Position numbers and translations under genes: made by a program. DNA of 35,436 nucleotides from Pseudomonadota bacterium (lineage in GTDB: Bacteria; Vulcanimicrobiota; Xenobia; RGZZ01): NCBI GenBank assembly GCA_010028905.1, contig RGZZ01000009.1:1-35436 (forward strand), read 5' to 3'. Shown piece by piece: positions 6,196-13,589 of this stretch. A model generated the notes under the pieces. It saw only the letters and a program-made list of their open reading frames with translations, ran no database searches and was not told the origin of the DNA. Numbering within the stretch: position 1 is the stretch's first letter; every line of letters begins with the position of its first letter.

Positions 6196-8676
6196 CTACC
6201 CCCCCAGCCGCGTGGGGTCTTCCGGCCAGGCATGCCGCGGATACCGACGTGACAGCTCACGGCGCACAGACGGATAGGTTCGTACCCAGAACCCGGCGAG
6301 ATCGGTGGTGATCTGCACAGGGCGCTGGTTGGGTGCCAGGAGGTGGAGCACAAGTGGAGCCTGCCCGTCACCTACGCGAGGGCCTTCGCGAAGACCGAAG
6401 AAGTCTTGCAGGCGAGAGGCGATGTAGGGCAGGCGCTCGGCTTCGTAGCACACTGCTACGCGTCGGCTCGGAAGCTGCACATGGGTGGGGGCAAGGCGAT
6501 CGACCTGACGACGGGCCTGCGGCGCGAGCCGCTGCTCGAGGCACGCCAAAAACCCTCCCCTGCCCGCCGCCTCACGCACCTCATCGAACGACAAGCAGCC
6601 ATCGCAGAGCGCTTCCAGCACGTCGATGAGGGCCGCCTCGCCCAGCAGCGGTCGCTCTTCGGGGGGCATGAGGGTGGCCGCGAACGCCACGCGATTCAAA
6701 TACCCTTCGACGCTCTCCACATCGGTGAACGCGCGAACCCCCACGGCGCGGGCCGCCTCGCCCAGAACCGCAGCCGTGGCCGCGTCGCGGGGCGGATTGA
6801 CCCGCGTCTCGTCGAGCACGAGACGGTCGTACATGAGGCTGCGCACCAGCTCGACCCGCTCGCTCTTTGCGTTCCACCGCCGCTCGTCGGTCTCGTGCAC
6901 GTGGTCGATGCACAGGTCGAGCAGCCACGACGCCTCGATCTCGCTGGCCACTCGCACCAGCGTCCCCCCTGCCCGCTCCTCGGCATCGACGCACACCACC
7001 AGATCGGCCTCGCTCACCTCGGAAGCCTCCGACAGGCGAGCCGTTCCCCCGCCCGAGAGGAGCAGCTCGAACGCGCCGTCGCGACGTCGGCGGCGGGCCA
7101 CCCGATCCGGCCAGGCAGCGAGAACGGCTCGCTGCAGCGCATCGTCTCCTCCACCCGATGAAACGGGCGCAAGCCAGCGGCGAAGCTGCCGATCGAGGGC
7201 CTCGATGCGCTTCGCCACCCGCGTGTCGAGGTCGTGGCGAGCGCGGTATGCCTCGACCATGGCGAGCACATCCGACGGACCGCTGCGCACCCTGCGCGCT
7301 CTCTCGCCGCTCCCGAAGCGGGTGCGCGCATCGCGGCGAGGGTCTCCTTCAGACAGGATGGCGGCGGCAAGACGCCCATCATCCACCGCTCCGAGACGCT
7401 CCGCCTCCAGCGCGAGGCGGGCGAGGCGGGGCGACAGGGGCAAGGCGAGCATGCGGCGGCCGAGCGCGCTGATCGCCTCGCCTTCAAAAGCACCCAGACG
7501 CGCCAGAAGGGCTTCCGCCTGTGCCAGCGCCACCGACGGAGGCGCATCGAGCCAAGGCAGGCTGCGCACATCGGCTACACCCGCACCTCGCAGCATGAGA
7601 ACCATCTCGCTCAGATCAGCGCTCCCGATCTCGGGGGCCTCATTTGCAATGCGGTGAACATAGTCATGACTGGCATACAGTCGCACGCAACGACCTGGAC
7701 GCACGCGGCCCGCGCGACCCGCGCGCTGGTCGGCCGAGGCGCGACTCACCTTCTCGACGCGCACCTCTTCGAGCCCGGACCACGGCAAGGTGCGCACGCG
7801 ACGCACGAGTCCGCTGTCGATGACCGTGGTCACCCCCTCGACCGTGAGCGAAGACTCAGCCACGTTGGTGGCGAACACCACCCGCCGTCGCGCCCCGGGC
7901 GTGATCGCGGCCGCCTGCTGCTCGAGAGAGAGATCGCCGTGCAGCGGACGGGCATCAACGCCTCGATCGGCCAGCGAAGCCGCGCAGGCCTCCATGCAAC
8001 GCCGGATCTCGGCTGCCCCCGGCAAGAAGACCAGCACATCGCCCGCGTCGGCGTCGAGAGCGCCGCGCACCGCCGCCGCAACACGGCTGTCGAGCGGGCG
8101 GTCATCGACGTGCGCATATTCGACGCGCACGTCGAACTGCCGCCCCGAGGTCTCCACCACCTCAGCCCCACTCAGCCACGCCGCGACAGGACCGGGATCG
8201 AAGGTCGCCGACATCACCACGATGCGCAGATCCGGGCGGGCCGTCGCCTGCAGGCGTCTCAGCCAGGCCAGCGCCAGATCGGTGTTCAAGCGGCGCTCGT
8301 GGAACTCGTCGATCACCACCACGTCGACGTCGCGCAGCTCTGGGTCTTCGATGAGCTGGCGCATCATCACCCCGTCGGTGACGAACTGCACCCGCGTCGA
8401 CGGCCCCACACGTGCGTCGAAGCGCACCTGATAGCCGACCTCGTCACCCACCTGCCCCCCGCGCTCACGCGCCACCCAGGTCGCGGCCATGCGGGCCGCA
8501 AGCCTCCGAGGCTCCACGACACGGACCCGCCCGCTCAGCGCGCACGGCACGCGCGTGGTCTTCCCTGACCCGGGCGGGGCGAGCACCACAACGTTCCCCA
8601 GCGCACACGCCGCGCGAATGCGCTCGAGAACCGCATCAACCGGAAGCGCGGTCACCGAACCGGCCCGAGGGAGCAC
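6196..8676 (-). CDS. hrpB: ATP-dependent RNA helicase HrpB
   Basis: An 826-residue DEAH-box helicase of full length for HrpB. Motif I is APPGSGKTT (33-41), motif II DEFHER (123-128), motif III SAT, and motif VI QRAGRAGR. The helicase-associated HA2 region follows, then the HrpB-specific C-terminal domain ending in RYPRHAWPEDP, typical of the family. It is cytoplasmic and probably remodels RNA; in E. coli the exact role is unclear. The GTG start at 8676 is two bases past the stop of the FHA gene, so the two are likely co-transcribed. The opening LPVDAVLERI is the usual HrpB start. It converges on the CZB gene with a 54-bp gap. Confidence 0.96.
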   Translation of the reverse strand: MLPRAGSVTALPVDAVLERIRAACALGNVVVLAPPGSGKTTRVPCALSGRVRVVEPRRLAARMAATWVARERGGQVGDEVGYQVRFDARVGPSTRVQFVTDGVMMRQLIEDPELRDVDVVVIDEFHERRLNTDLALAWLRRLQATARPDLRIVVMSATFDPGPVAAWLSGAEVVETSGRQFDVRVEYAHVDDRPLDSRVAAAVRGALDADAGDVLVFLPGAAEIRRCMEACAASLADRGVDARPLHGDLSLEQQAAAITPGARRRVVFATNVAESSLTVEGVTTVIDSGLVRRVRTLPWSGLEEVRVEKVSRASADQRAGRAGRVRPGRCVRLYASHDYVHRIANEAPEIGSADLSEMVLMLRGAGVADVRSLPWLDAPPSVALAQAEALLARLGAFEGEAISALGRRMLALPLSPRLARLALEAERLGAVDDGRLAAAILSEGDPRRDARTRFGSGERARRVRSGPSDVLAMVEAYRARHDLDTRVAKRIEALDRQLRRWLAPVSSGGGDDALQRAVLAAWPDRVARRRRRDGAFELLLSGGGTARLSEASEVSEADLVVCVDAEERAGGTLVRVASEIEASWLLDLCIDHVHETDERRWNAKSERVELVRSLMYDRLVLDETRVNPPRDAATAAVLGEAARAVGVRAFTDVESVEGYLNRVAFAATLMPPEERPLLGEAALIDVLEALCDGCLSFDEVREAAGRGGFLACLEQRLAPQARRQVDRLAPTHVQLPSRRVAVCYEAERLPYIASRLQDFFGLREGPRVGDGQAPLVLHLLAPNQRPVQITTDLAGFWVRTYPSVRRELSRRYPRHAWPEDPTRLGG

Positions 8677-8678
8677 GA

Positions 8679-10124
8679 TCAGCCGAGCAATCCGTCGGGG
8701 CTGGGGCTGTCTCGCTCGACCAGCGTGACCTCGACCGAACCGTTCAAGTGAAGGCGATCGCCCACACGGAAGGAGACCTCTTTACCGAAAGAAACCTCAG
8801 CGCCATTGATCTGTGAGCGCCCCATGCGGTCGAGCGGTCGATAGACCACCCACCCCTTGCCCTTCACCTCGATGACCCCATGCCGCGAGCAGATGCGGCG
8901 ATCATCGATGCGCACGTCATTCTCAAGGCGATGCCCGATGGTGTTCTGCGCACGCAGCAGCGGTACCACCTCGTCGCCCCACTGAACGCCCAGCGACTCG
9001 ATGACACTCTGCAGGCGACGGTGCTCGAAGCTCACCATGGTGCGCCCCATGGTAAGACGGTCTCCACTCACGAGAGGCGTTCTGTCATCGGGCTTGAGCG
9101 TGTCGAAGTTCACGTTCAGGTTCATGGTGGCGTCTACGTTGAGCGCCTCCGGCCGCCCGTGGGCAATCGTGATCTCGAAGGTCGCACAGTCGCGTTCAGG
9201 GAGCTCGAGATGAAGGTCTGACCGTGCGCCCGGCTTGCCCACAACGATGGGTCCCTCGAGCAGGAAAGGCTCGATGTAGAGGGCAGAGCCTCGATCGGTT
9301 CCCGACAGGACGCGCAGCACGTACTCGAAATCGACGTCACCCGGCGTGTAGTACGGGGGCTCACCGAGGCAGATCTCGTCGATCACGGGGTTTCCGACAG
9401 GCCGCCCCTCGCGCAGCGCCGCGGCCATCCAGGCGGCCTGCTCGAGCTCGGCGGTGATGAGCGCCACGTCTCCGAACACGAGCACCGAGCCCTTGGGAAC
9501 GTCAACGCGCTCGCCTGAGCCGGGCAGCCTGCAGTACACCAGTCCCGGCCACTGGGCCACCATGCACGGGCGTTCGAAGCACTCCATGAAGAGATGCTCG
9601 CTGCCAAGCGACAGATCGATGTGCCACGACTCGAGTCCGGCAACGCTGAACGATTCGAGCGATTCCTCCTCTTCGGCGGGGGGCGTGCAGAGCCGCGTCA
9701 GCGGTCGCTTCAACGGGATGACGCGCCCGCTCTCAACTCCCCCCATGACGACCACGGCACGGCTTCCCTCATAGGTTCCCCCGCGGACCGGATAGTCGAC
9801 GACACGTCGCAGCTGCAGCGTGTTCGCGCCGATGCGGATGCGGTCGCCCAGGCGAAGGGCGTGAGAGGTGCTCACCGAGCTGCCGTTCACCACTGTGGGC
9901 TGAACCGGAGATCGATGCTCGATCACGTAGCAGCGCTTCTCGTCGTTCCATCGGAGGAACGCCTGGATGAGCGGAAGGCTCGCGTCATCGAACGTGATGC
10001 GTCGGGGGTCGGAGGCGTCGGCCGCATCGCACCGGCCAAGCACGAGCACAGGACGATCGAGCTCGATGGAAGTGCCTGCTCGACTCCCCTCGACCACAAA
10101 GAGCTCCAACCTCGCCCTCGGCAA
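8679..10124 (-). CDS. Protein with three FHA or FHA-like modules
   Basis: A 481-residue cytoplasmic protein built from FHA modules, which bind phosphothreonine peptides. The C-terminal module (about 387-470) is canonical: IGHR, a serine-arginine-histidine SRHG (413-416), then INGAEV. An N-terminal module (about 5-107) keeps LGRCD and VVNGSSV but lacks the SRxH, so its binding site looks degenerate. A middle module (about 266-367) is FHA-like by VVGKPGARSDL and LVSGDRLTMG only. TTG 10124 is chosen since a G-rich Shine-Dalgarno (GAGAGGGGGGGG) lies just upstream and the fold begins directly; a GTG at 10283 adds a nonconserved-looking segment. It precedes hrpB by two bases. Partners may be the Ser/Thr kinase or the VWA protein here. 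Confidence 0.85.
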   Translation of the reverse strand: MPRARLELFVVEGSRAGTSIELDRPVLVLGRCDAADASDPRRITFDDASLPLIQAFLRWNDEKRCYVIEHRSPVQPTVVNGSSVSTSHALRLGDRIRIGANTLQLRRVVDYPVRGGTYEGSRAVVVMGGVESGRVIPLKRPLTRLCTPPAEEEESLESFSVAGLESWHIDLSLGSEHLFMECFERPCMVAQWPGLVYCRLPGSGERVDVPKGSVLVFGDVALITAELEQAAWMAAALREGRPVGNPVIDEICLGEPPYYTPGDVDFEYVLRVLSGTDRGSALYIEPFLLEGPIVVGKPGARSDLHLELPERDCATFEITIAHGRPEALNVDATMNLNVNFDTLKPDDRTPLVSGDRLTMGRTMVSFEHRRLQSVIESLGVQWGDEVVPLLRAQNTIGHRLENDVRIDDRRICSRHGVIEVKGKGWVVYRPLDRMGRSQINGAEVSFGKEVSFRVGDRLHLNGSVEVTLVERDSPSPDGLLG

Positions 10125-10295
10125 TGTACCCCCCCCTCTCCCAGCGATTCGAGCAGAAGACGCTCCCCGATGCTGATTCTTACAAATGCTCGTGGTCCCT
10201 GCCTTGGGGGCGCGGCACCCACCTGGCAGCCACATCGCGCTCGAGACCGATTTCCAAGCCACGGGCCCTGTCGCGAGGAACACTCCCTGCGGGTG

Positions 10296-10301
10296 TAAAA
10301 T
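10296..10301 (+). promoter_or_regulatory. Possible -10 element for the small gene at 10313
   Basis: TAAAAT stands out in a GC-rich gap, 11 bases before the ATG at 10313, which has no clear Shine-Dalgarno. If used, the leader would be only about five bases. No good -35 was found. Confidence 0.35.
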
Positions 10302-10312
10302 AGGCCCCCACC

Positions 10313-10696
10313 ATGCCCCTGCGTCTGTGGCTCGTGTTCGAAGACCCGATCATCTCTCGCGTGAAGAGCGAAAGAATGGCGCGCGCCCAGACCATGGGCG
10401 TGCTCGACGAGATCGCGCTGCGAGAAGACGTGCTGCGCCTCGAGAACTTCTGCAGCCCGTCGGTCGAGCAGATATTGCGGGCCCTGGTCGATGGCGCAGA
10501 GGGAGGGCCGCTGCGCTGGTTCGACCCACGCGACGGCCTCGAGAGCGTGCGCGGCATCCTGCGACATGGCGAGAGCAACCCCTCCGCACTGCGAGGGGTG
10601 ACCCGCGACCTGAAGGCCTACCAGAAAGCGCTCGACGAGGCCGTGAGGCGCAAGATACGCTTCCGGCTGCAGGTCGACTACCGCGACGTGGTCTGA
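10313..10696 (+). CDS. Small protein of unknown function
   Basis: A 127-residue soluble, charged, mostly helical protein that I do not recognise. It begins MPLRLWLVFEDPIISRVK and ends in a basic stretch (EAVRRKIRFRLQVDYRDVV). There is no signal peptide, membrane segment or metal motif. Codon usage matches neighbouring real genes, with strong G/C at third positions. It is divergent from the FHA gene (188-bp gap) and lies before the esterase gene. The ATG lacks a normal ribosome binding site but follows a -10-like TAAAAT closely. Confidence 0.65.
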   Translation: MPLRLWLVFEDPIISRVKSERMARAQTMGVLDEIALREDVLRLENFCSPSVEQILRALVDGAEGGPLRWFDPRDGLESVRGILRHGESNPSALRGVTRDLKAYQKALDEAVRRKIRFRLQVDYRDVV

Positions 10697-10724
10697 CCCC
10701 CTTCCCTCCCTCGACGGCGCGCGG

Positions 10725-10730
10725 TACAAT
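10725..10730 (+). promoter_or_regulatory. Likely -10 element of the esterase gene
   Basis: TACAAT is a near-perfect -10, with a weak TTCCCT at 10702-10707 at 17-bp spacing. Transcription would start near 10737, just before the ATG of a short leader ORF at 10740. Confidence 0.5.
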
Positions 10731-10739
10731 GAGCAGGAC

Positions 10740-10808
10740 ATGACGTACACGGCCTCGCCGTCACCTTCTCGTACAGGCGGAGCACCACCGCCTCCAAAGC
10801 GATGCTGA
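10740..10808 (+). CDS. Putative 22-codon leader peptide overlapping the esterase start
   Basis: A short ORF starts with ATG about 10 bases after the TACAAT box, ends MxxxGGAPPPPKRC, and stops with TGA at 10806-10808, four bases inside the esterase coding sequence (ATG 10802). It holds four consecutive prolines, a ribosome-stalling type of sequence, just before its end. The esterase itself has no Shine-Dalgarno at normal distance, so translation of the leader could deliver ribosomes to it. This may also be chance in GC-rich DNA. Confidence 0.3.
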   Translation: MTYTASPSPSRTGGAPPPPKRC

Positions 10809-11587
10809 GCAACGAACCCGTCTTTCGTGACGGGGCCCGCGGTGAAGCCTGTCTGCTGCTTCACGGACTGGGCGGGGGCAGCTTCGAGATGAGCCTCCTG
10901 GCAGAGCATCTGCACCACCTCGGCTATGCCGTGCAGACCGTGAACTACCCTGGCCACGACCGTCCCTCAGCGATCATGCCCGCCTCCCGATGGGAGCAGT
11001 GGTATACCCACGTCGAACAGGCCTGGCTCTCACTGAGGCGCCGATACCCCCGCGTGTCGGTGATCGGGTTCTCCACGGGCAGCCTTCTCGGGCTGCATCT
11101 CGCAGCCCGCCACCCCGTCGACACGCTGGTGGCCCTCAGCCCTTTCCTGGCCGTTCGCCATCAGTGGTACTACGTTCTGCGCCCAGAGGCCTACCTCTTC
11201 TCCATCGGACACCTGTTGCCGTTCGTGCCCAAGATGAGCGCCCCGCTCAAAGATCGGGAGATGGCACGCCAGGTCAGCAACGCCACCTGGTTTCGCACGT
11301 TCAGCCTTGCCTCTGCGCGCAGCGCCGTCGCGCTCATCGCCGAGGTGAAGCGCGAGCTGCGCAACGTGCACTGCCCGATTCTCGTGATGCAGTCACCCCA
11401 TGACCGTGTGGTCGATCCGAACGGGGCCGAATATCTCTTCCGCGAGGTCGGGGCACGCATCAAGAAGATGCACTGGCTGCGCCGCTCCGATCACATCATC
11501 ACGCTCGACCTCGAGCGCGACGAGGTCTTCGAGCGTGTGGCGAGCTTCCTGCACGCCTGCGTCGACGCGGGTGAAGCCGCGGTCTGA
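10802..11587 (+). CDS. Est30-like alpha/beta hydrolase (carboxylesterase)
   Basis: A 261-residue cytoplasmic hydrolase resembling Est30-type carboxylesterases and monoacylglycerol lipases (COG1647). It has the oxyanion motif LLLHGLGGGSFEM, the cap entry NYPGHDRP, and nucleophile elbow GFSTGS with Ser91. Asp201 lies in QSPHDRVVDP and His231 in RRSDHIITLD, completing the triad. Length matches the family (about 250 residues). It ends three bases before the convergent glgA stop. The start ATG at 10802 overlaps a possible leader ORF. The natural ester is unknown. Confidence 0.88.
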   Translation: MLSNEPVFRDGARGEACLLLHGLGGGSFEMSLLAEHLHHLGYAVQTVNYPGHDRPSAIMPASRWEQWYTHVEQAWLSLRRRYPRVSVIGFSTGSLLGLHLAARHPVDTLVALSPFLAVRHQWYYVLRPEAYLFSIGHLLPFVPKMSAPLKDREMARQVSNATWFRTFSLASARSAVALIAEVKRELRNVHCPILVMQSPHDRVVDPNGAEYLFREVGARIKKMHWLRRSDHIITLDLERDEVFERVASFLHACVDAGEAAV

Positions 11588-11590
11588 GCC

Positions 11591-12973
11591 TCAGCGCACG
11601 CTTGCCGCCCAGCGATAGATGTCGGCATACACACGGGCCGACCTCTCCCACGAGACGTCTGTGAGCATGGCGCGACGCATTGCCTGCTGCCAGCTCTCAC
11701 GATGACGGTAGTCGCCCAATGCGCGTCCGATGGCACCCAGCATCTCGTCTTTCGAGTAGCGACCGAAGAGATAGCCGGTGCCCGAACCGCCTCCGCGATC
11801 GGTGATGGTATCGACGAGGCCGCCGGTGGCGCGCGCGATGGGCAGCGTGCCATACCGCATCGAGATCATCTGTGCAAGCCCACATGGCTCGAACGACGAT
11901 GGCATCAGGAACATGTCGCTGCCCGCATAGATTCGCCGCGCGAGATCGGCATTGAATCCGATGTGGCAGGCGATGCGGCTTGGATTTCCGGCCGCCGCCA
12001 TGCGGATGCTGTGCTCGTAGCTGTCGGCCCCTGAGCCCAGCAGAACCATCTGGGCGTCGCTGTAGTGGAGGATCTCGTGGAAGCTCTTCACGATGAGATC
12101 GATGCCCTTCTGCGGATCGAGCCGGGTGACCACACCGATGAGCGGCACATCTGGACGTTGCGGCAGCCCCATCGCCGCCTGCAGCTCGCGCTTGCAGGCG
12201 GCTTTCCCGTCGAGGCCGTCAACACTGAACCGAGCCGCGATCCGACGATCGGTCATGGGGTTGTAGTCGTCGGTGTCGATGCCGTTGAGCACCCCGACCA
12301 GGCGCCCGTGACGCTCGCGCAGCACGCCGTCGAGACCGAGGCCGTACTCTGGTCTGCGGATCTCGTCAGCGTAGGTGGGGCTCACCGTGGTGATCACGTC
12401 TGCTGTGCGAAGCGCCTGCTCCATAAGATTGACGGGGCCGTGGGCGTCATACACGCCGATGAGCGGCCACTTCGATGGGCCGAACAGCCCTTGGTGGGCG
12501 ATGTTGTGAATGGTGAACACGAGCCCCGGACGCATGGGGGCCGCCCACGCGATTCGAACCGCCGCGGCCGCATGCCAGTCGTGCGCGTGCACGACGTCGG
12601 GCATCCAACCCGCCCGGTGACACGCCTGAAGCGCGGCGCGACAGAAGAGGACGAAGCGCTCCGCGTCGTCGCCCTCGCCGTAGACCCTCCCCCGAGAGCC
12701 GAAGAAGTGGTGGTTCTCGACGAACAGGGTGCGGCCTTCATCACACCCCCAGACCTGGCTCTCCTCCCCCCGCCACTCGAGAGGGGTGGGAAAGTTGTCG
12801 AGGATCTTCGTGAGCCCCACCTGGCCCGGATGGATGGTCCCGTAGCGCGGAAGCATCAGCCGAACATCGATGTCTAGCCGGCGCAGCGCAGCAGGCAGCG
12901 CACCTGCAACATCGGCCAGGCCTCCAACCTTCACCCAGGGGGCGGCCTCTGCGGCCAGGAACAGTACTCTCAT
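11591..12973 (-). CDS. glgA: Glycogen synthase (ADP-glucose type, GT5)
   Basis: A 460-residue GT-B glycosyltransferase that extends alpha-1,4-glucan chains from ADP-glucose. It shows the GT5 signature KVGGLADVAGALP (15-27), HAHDWHAA, TIHNIAHQG, VLNGIDTDDYNP and the C-terminal SSFEPCGLAQM motif with catalytic Glu. Length is normal for bacterial GlgA. The start ATG at 12973 has AGAGGA upstream; the longer frame to 13087 adds no family sequence. It stands alone with no other glg gene in view. It is divergent from the lipoprotein gene, with a 12-bp palindrome (13055-13066) between them. Confidence 0.96.
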   Translation of the reverse strand: MRVLFLAAEAAPWVKVGGLADVAGALPAALRRLDIDVRLMLPRYGTIHPGQVGLTKILDNFPTPLEWRGEESQVWGCDEGRTLFVENHHFFGSRGRVYGEGDDAERFVLFCRAALQACHRAGWMPDVVHAHDWHAAAAVRIAWAAPMRPGLVFTIHNIAHQGLFGPSKWPLIGVYDAHGPVNLMEQALRTADVITTVSPTYADEIRRPEYGLGLDGVLRERHGRLVGVLNGIDTDDYNPMTDRRIAARFSVDGLDGKAACKRELQAAMGLPQRPDVPLIGVVTRLDPQKGIDLIVKSFHEILHYSDAQMVLLGSGADSYEHSIRMAAAGNPSRIACHIGFNADLARRIYAGSDMFLMPSSFEPCGLAQMISMRYGTLPIARATGGLVDTITDRGGGSGTGYLFGRYSKDEMLGAIGRALGDYRHRESWQQAMRRAMLTDVSWERSARVYADIYRWAASVR

Positions 12974-13054
12974 CGCGCAAGCTTCCTCTCTCGACCGACC
13001 ATTGTCTGACGAGGCGATGGTTCCCTCCTCTGCCGTCTTCCCCCTCACGGCTCC

Positions 13055-13066
13055 CTCCCGCGGGAG
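13055..13066. promoter_or_regulatory. Palindrome between glgA and the lipoprotein gene
   Basis: CTCCCGCGGGAG is a perfect 12-bp palindrome in the 128-bp divergent gap, 82 bp from the glgA start and 36 bp from the lipoprotein start. It may be an operator; GC-rich DNA makes chance matches more likely. Confidence 0.3.
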
Positions 13067-13101
13067 AGGAGCGCCCGTGACGCCCACAGAAATCGAACGC
13101 G

Positions 13102-13512
13102 ATGAGCAAGATCACCTCTCCCGCCATGTTGACCACAAGCGCAGTCGCCCTCCTGCTCCTGGCAAGCGGATGCGCGCATCTCACCCCAGGCGGTGCAGCG
13201 CAGAGCCCCTCACCCGCGATGTCTGCCTCGGCCGCTCCAAGTGGGACGGCAGGCACGCCCGCCTTGGCCGCAAGCCCGAGCAGTGTGCCCGCGGGTGCGC
13301 CCCCATCGGCGTCGGCCTCGCCAGGAGACCACGCTTCGGGCACCCCGTCTCCCGCTTCTTCTTCGGCGGCATCTCCCGCGGCCTCCGGAACGCCTGCGAC
13401 CTCAGCCGCTTCCCCTGAGCCCTCTGGCCATCCCCGCCTGCGCGACCGCCTCAAGGACAAGATCAAGCAGCATCTGCCCGGCGCAAGCACGCGCGAAGAA
13501 GAATCGAACTGA
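13102..13512 (+). CDS. Small low-complexity lipoprotein
   Basis: A 136-residue predicted lipoprotein. The signal peptide (MSKITSPAMLTTSAVALLL) ends in the lipobox LASGC, with Cys24 as the lipidated residue. Residues 30-110 are an unstructured Ala/Ser/Pro/Gly linker, and the end (RLRDRLKDKIKQHLPG) is a short amphipathic basic helix. The layout suggests a membrane-tethered spacer carrying a charged tail; function is unknown. The ribosome binding site is weak. A strong hairpin follows the stop. Confidence 0.75.
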   Translation: MSKITSPAMLTTSAVALLLLASGCAHLTPGGAAQSPSPAMSASAAPSGTAGTPALAASPSSVPAGAPPSASASPGDHASGTPSPASSSAASPAASGTPATSAASPEPSGHPRLRDRLKDKIKQHLPGASTREEESN

Positions 13513-13521
13513 GCGAACGCA

Positions 13522-13554
13522 ACAGACGCACCCCCCTGTGGCGGATGCGTCTGT
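13522..13554. terminator. Hairpin terminator between convergent genes
   Basis: ACAGACGCA (13522-13530) pairs perfectly with TGCGTCTGT (13546-13554), a 9-bp stem with a 15-base loop. It lies ten bases after the lipoprotein stop and before the convergent kinase gene stop, so may serve both strands. There is no long T-run. Confidence 0.6.
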
Positions 13555-13589
13555 CTTCGAATGCCCTCGCGCCCGACGTGGGCGCTATC

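Noticed and set aside
7234-8568. A long plus-strand ORF (444 codons) across hrpB
   Set aside because: It lies opposite a full set of DEAH helicase motifs, is His/Arg/Ala-rich and shows no recognisable domain. Long antisense frames are expected in GC-rich coding DNA.
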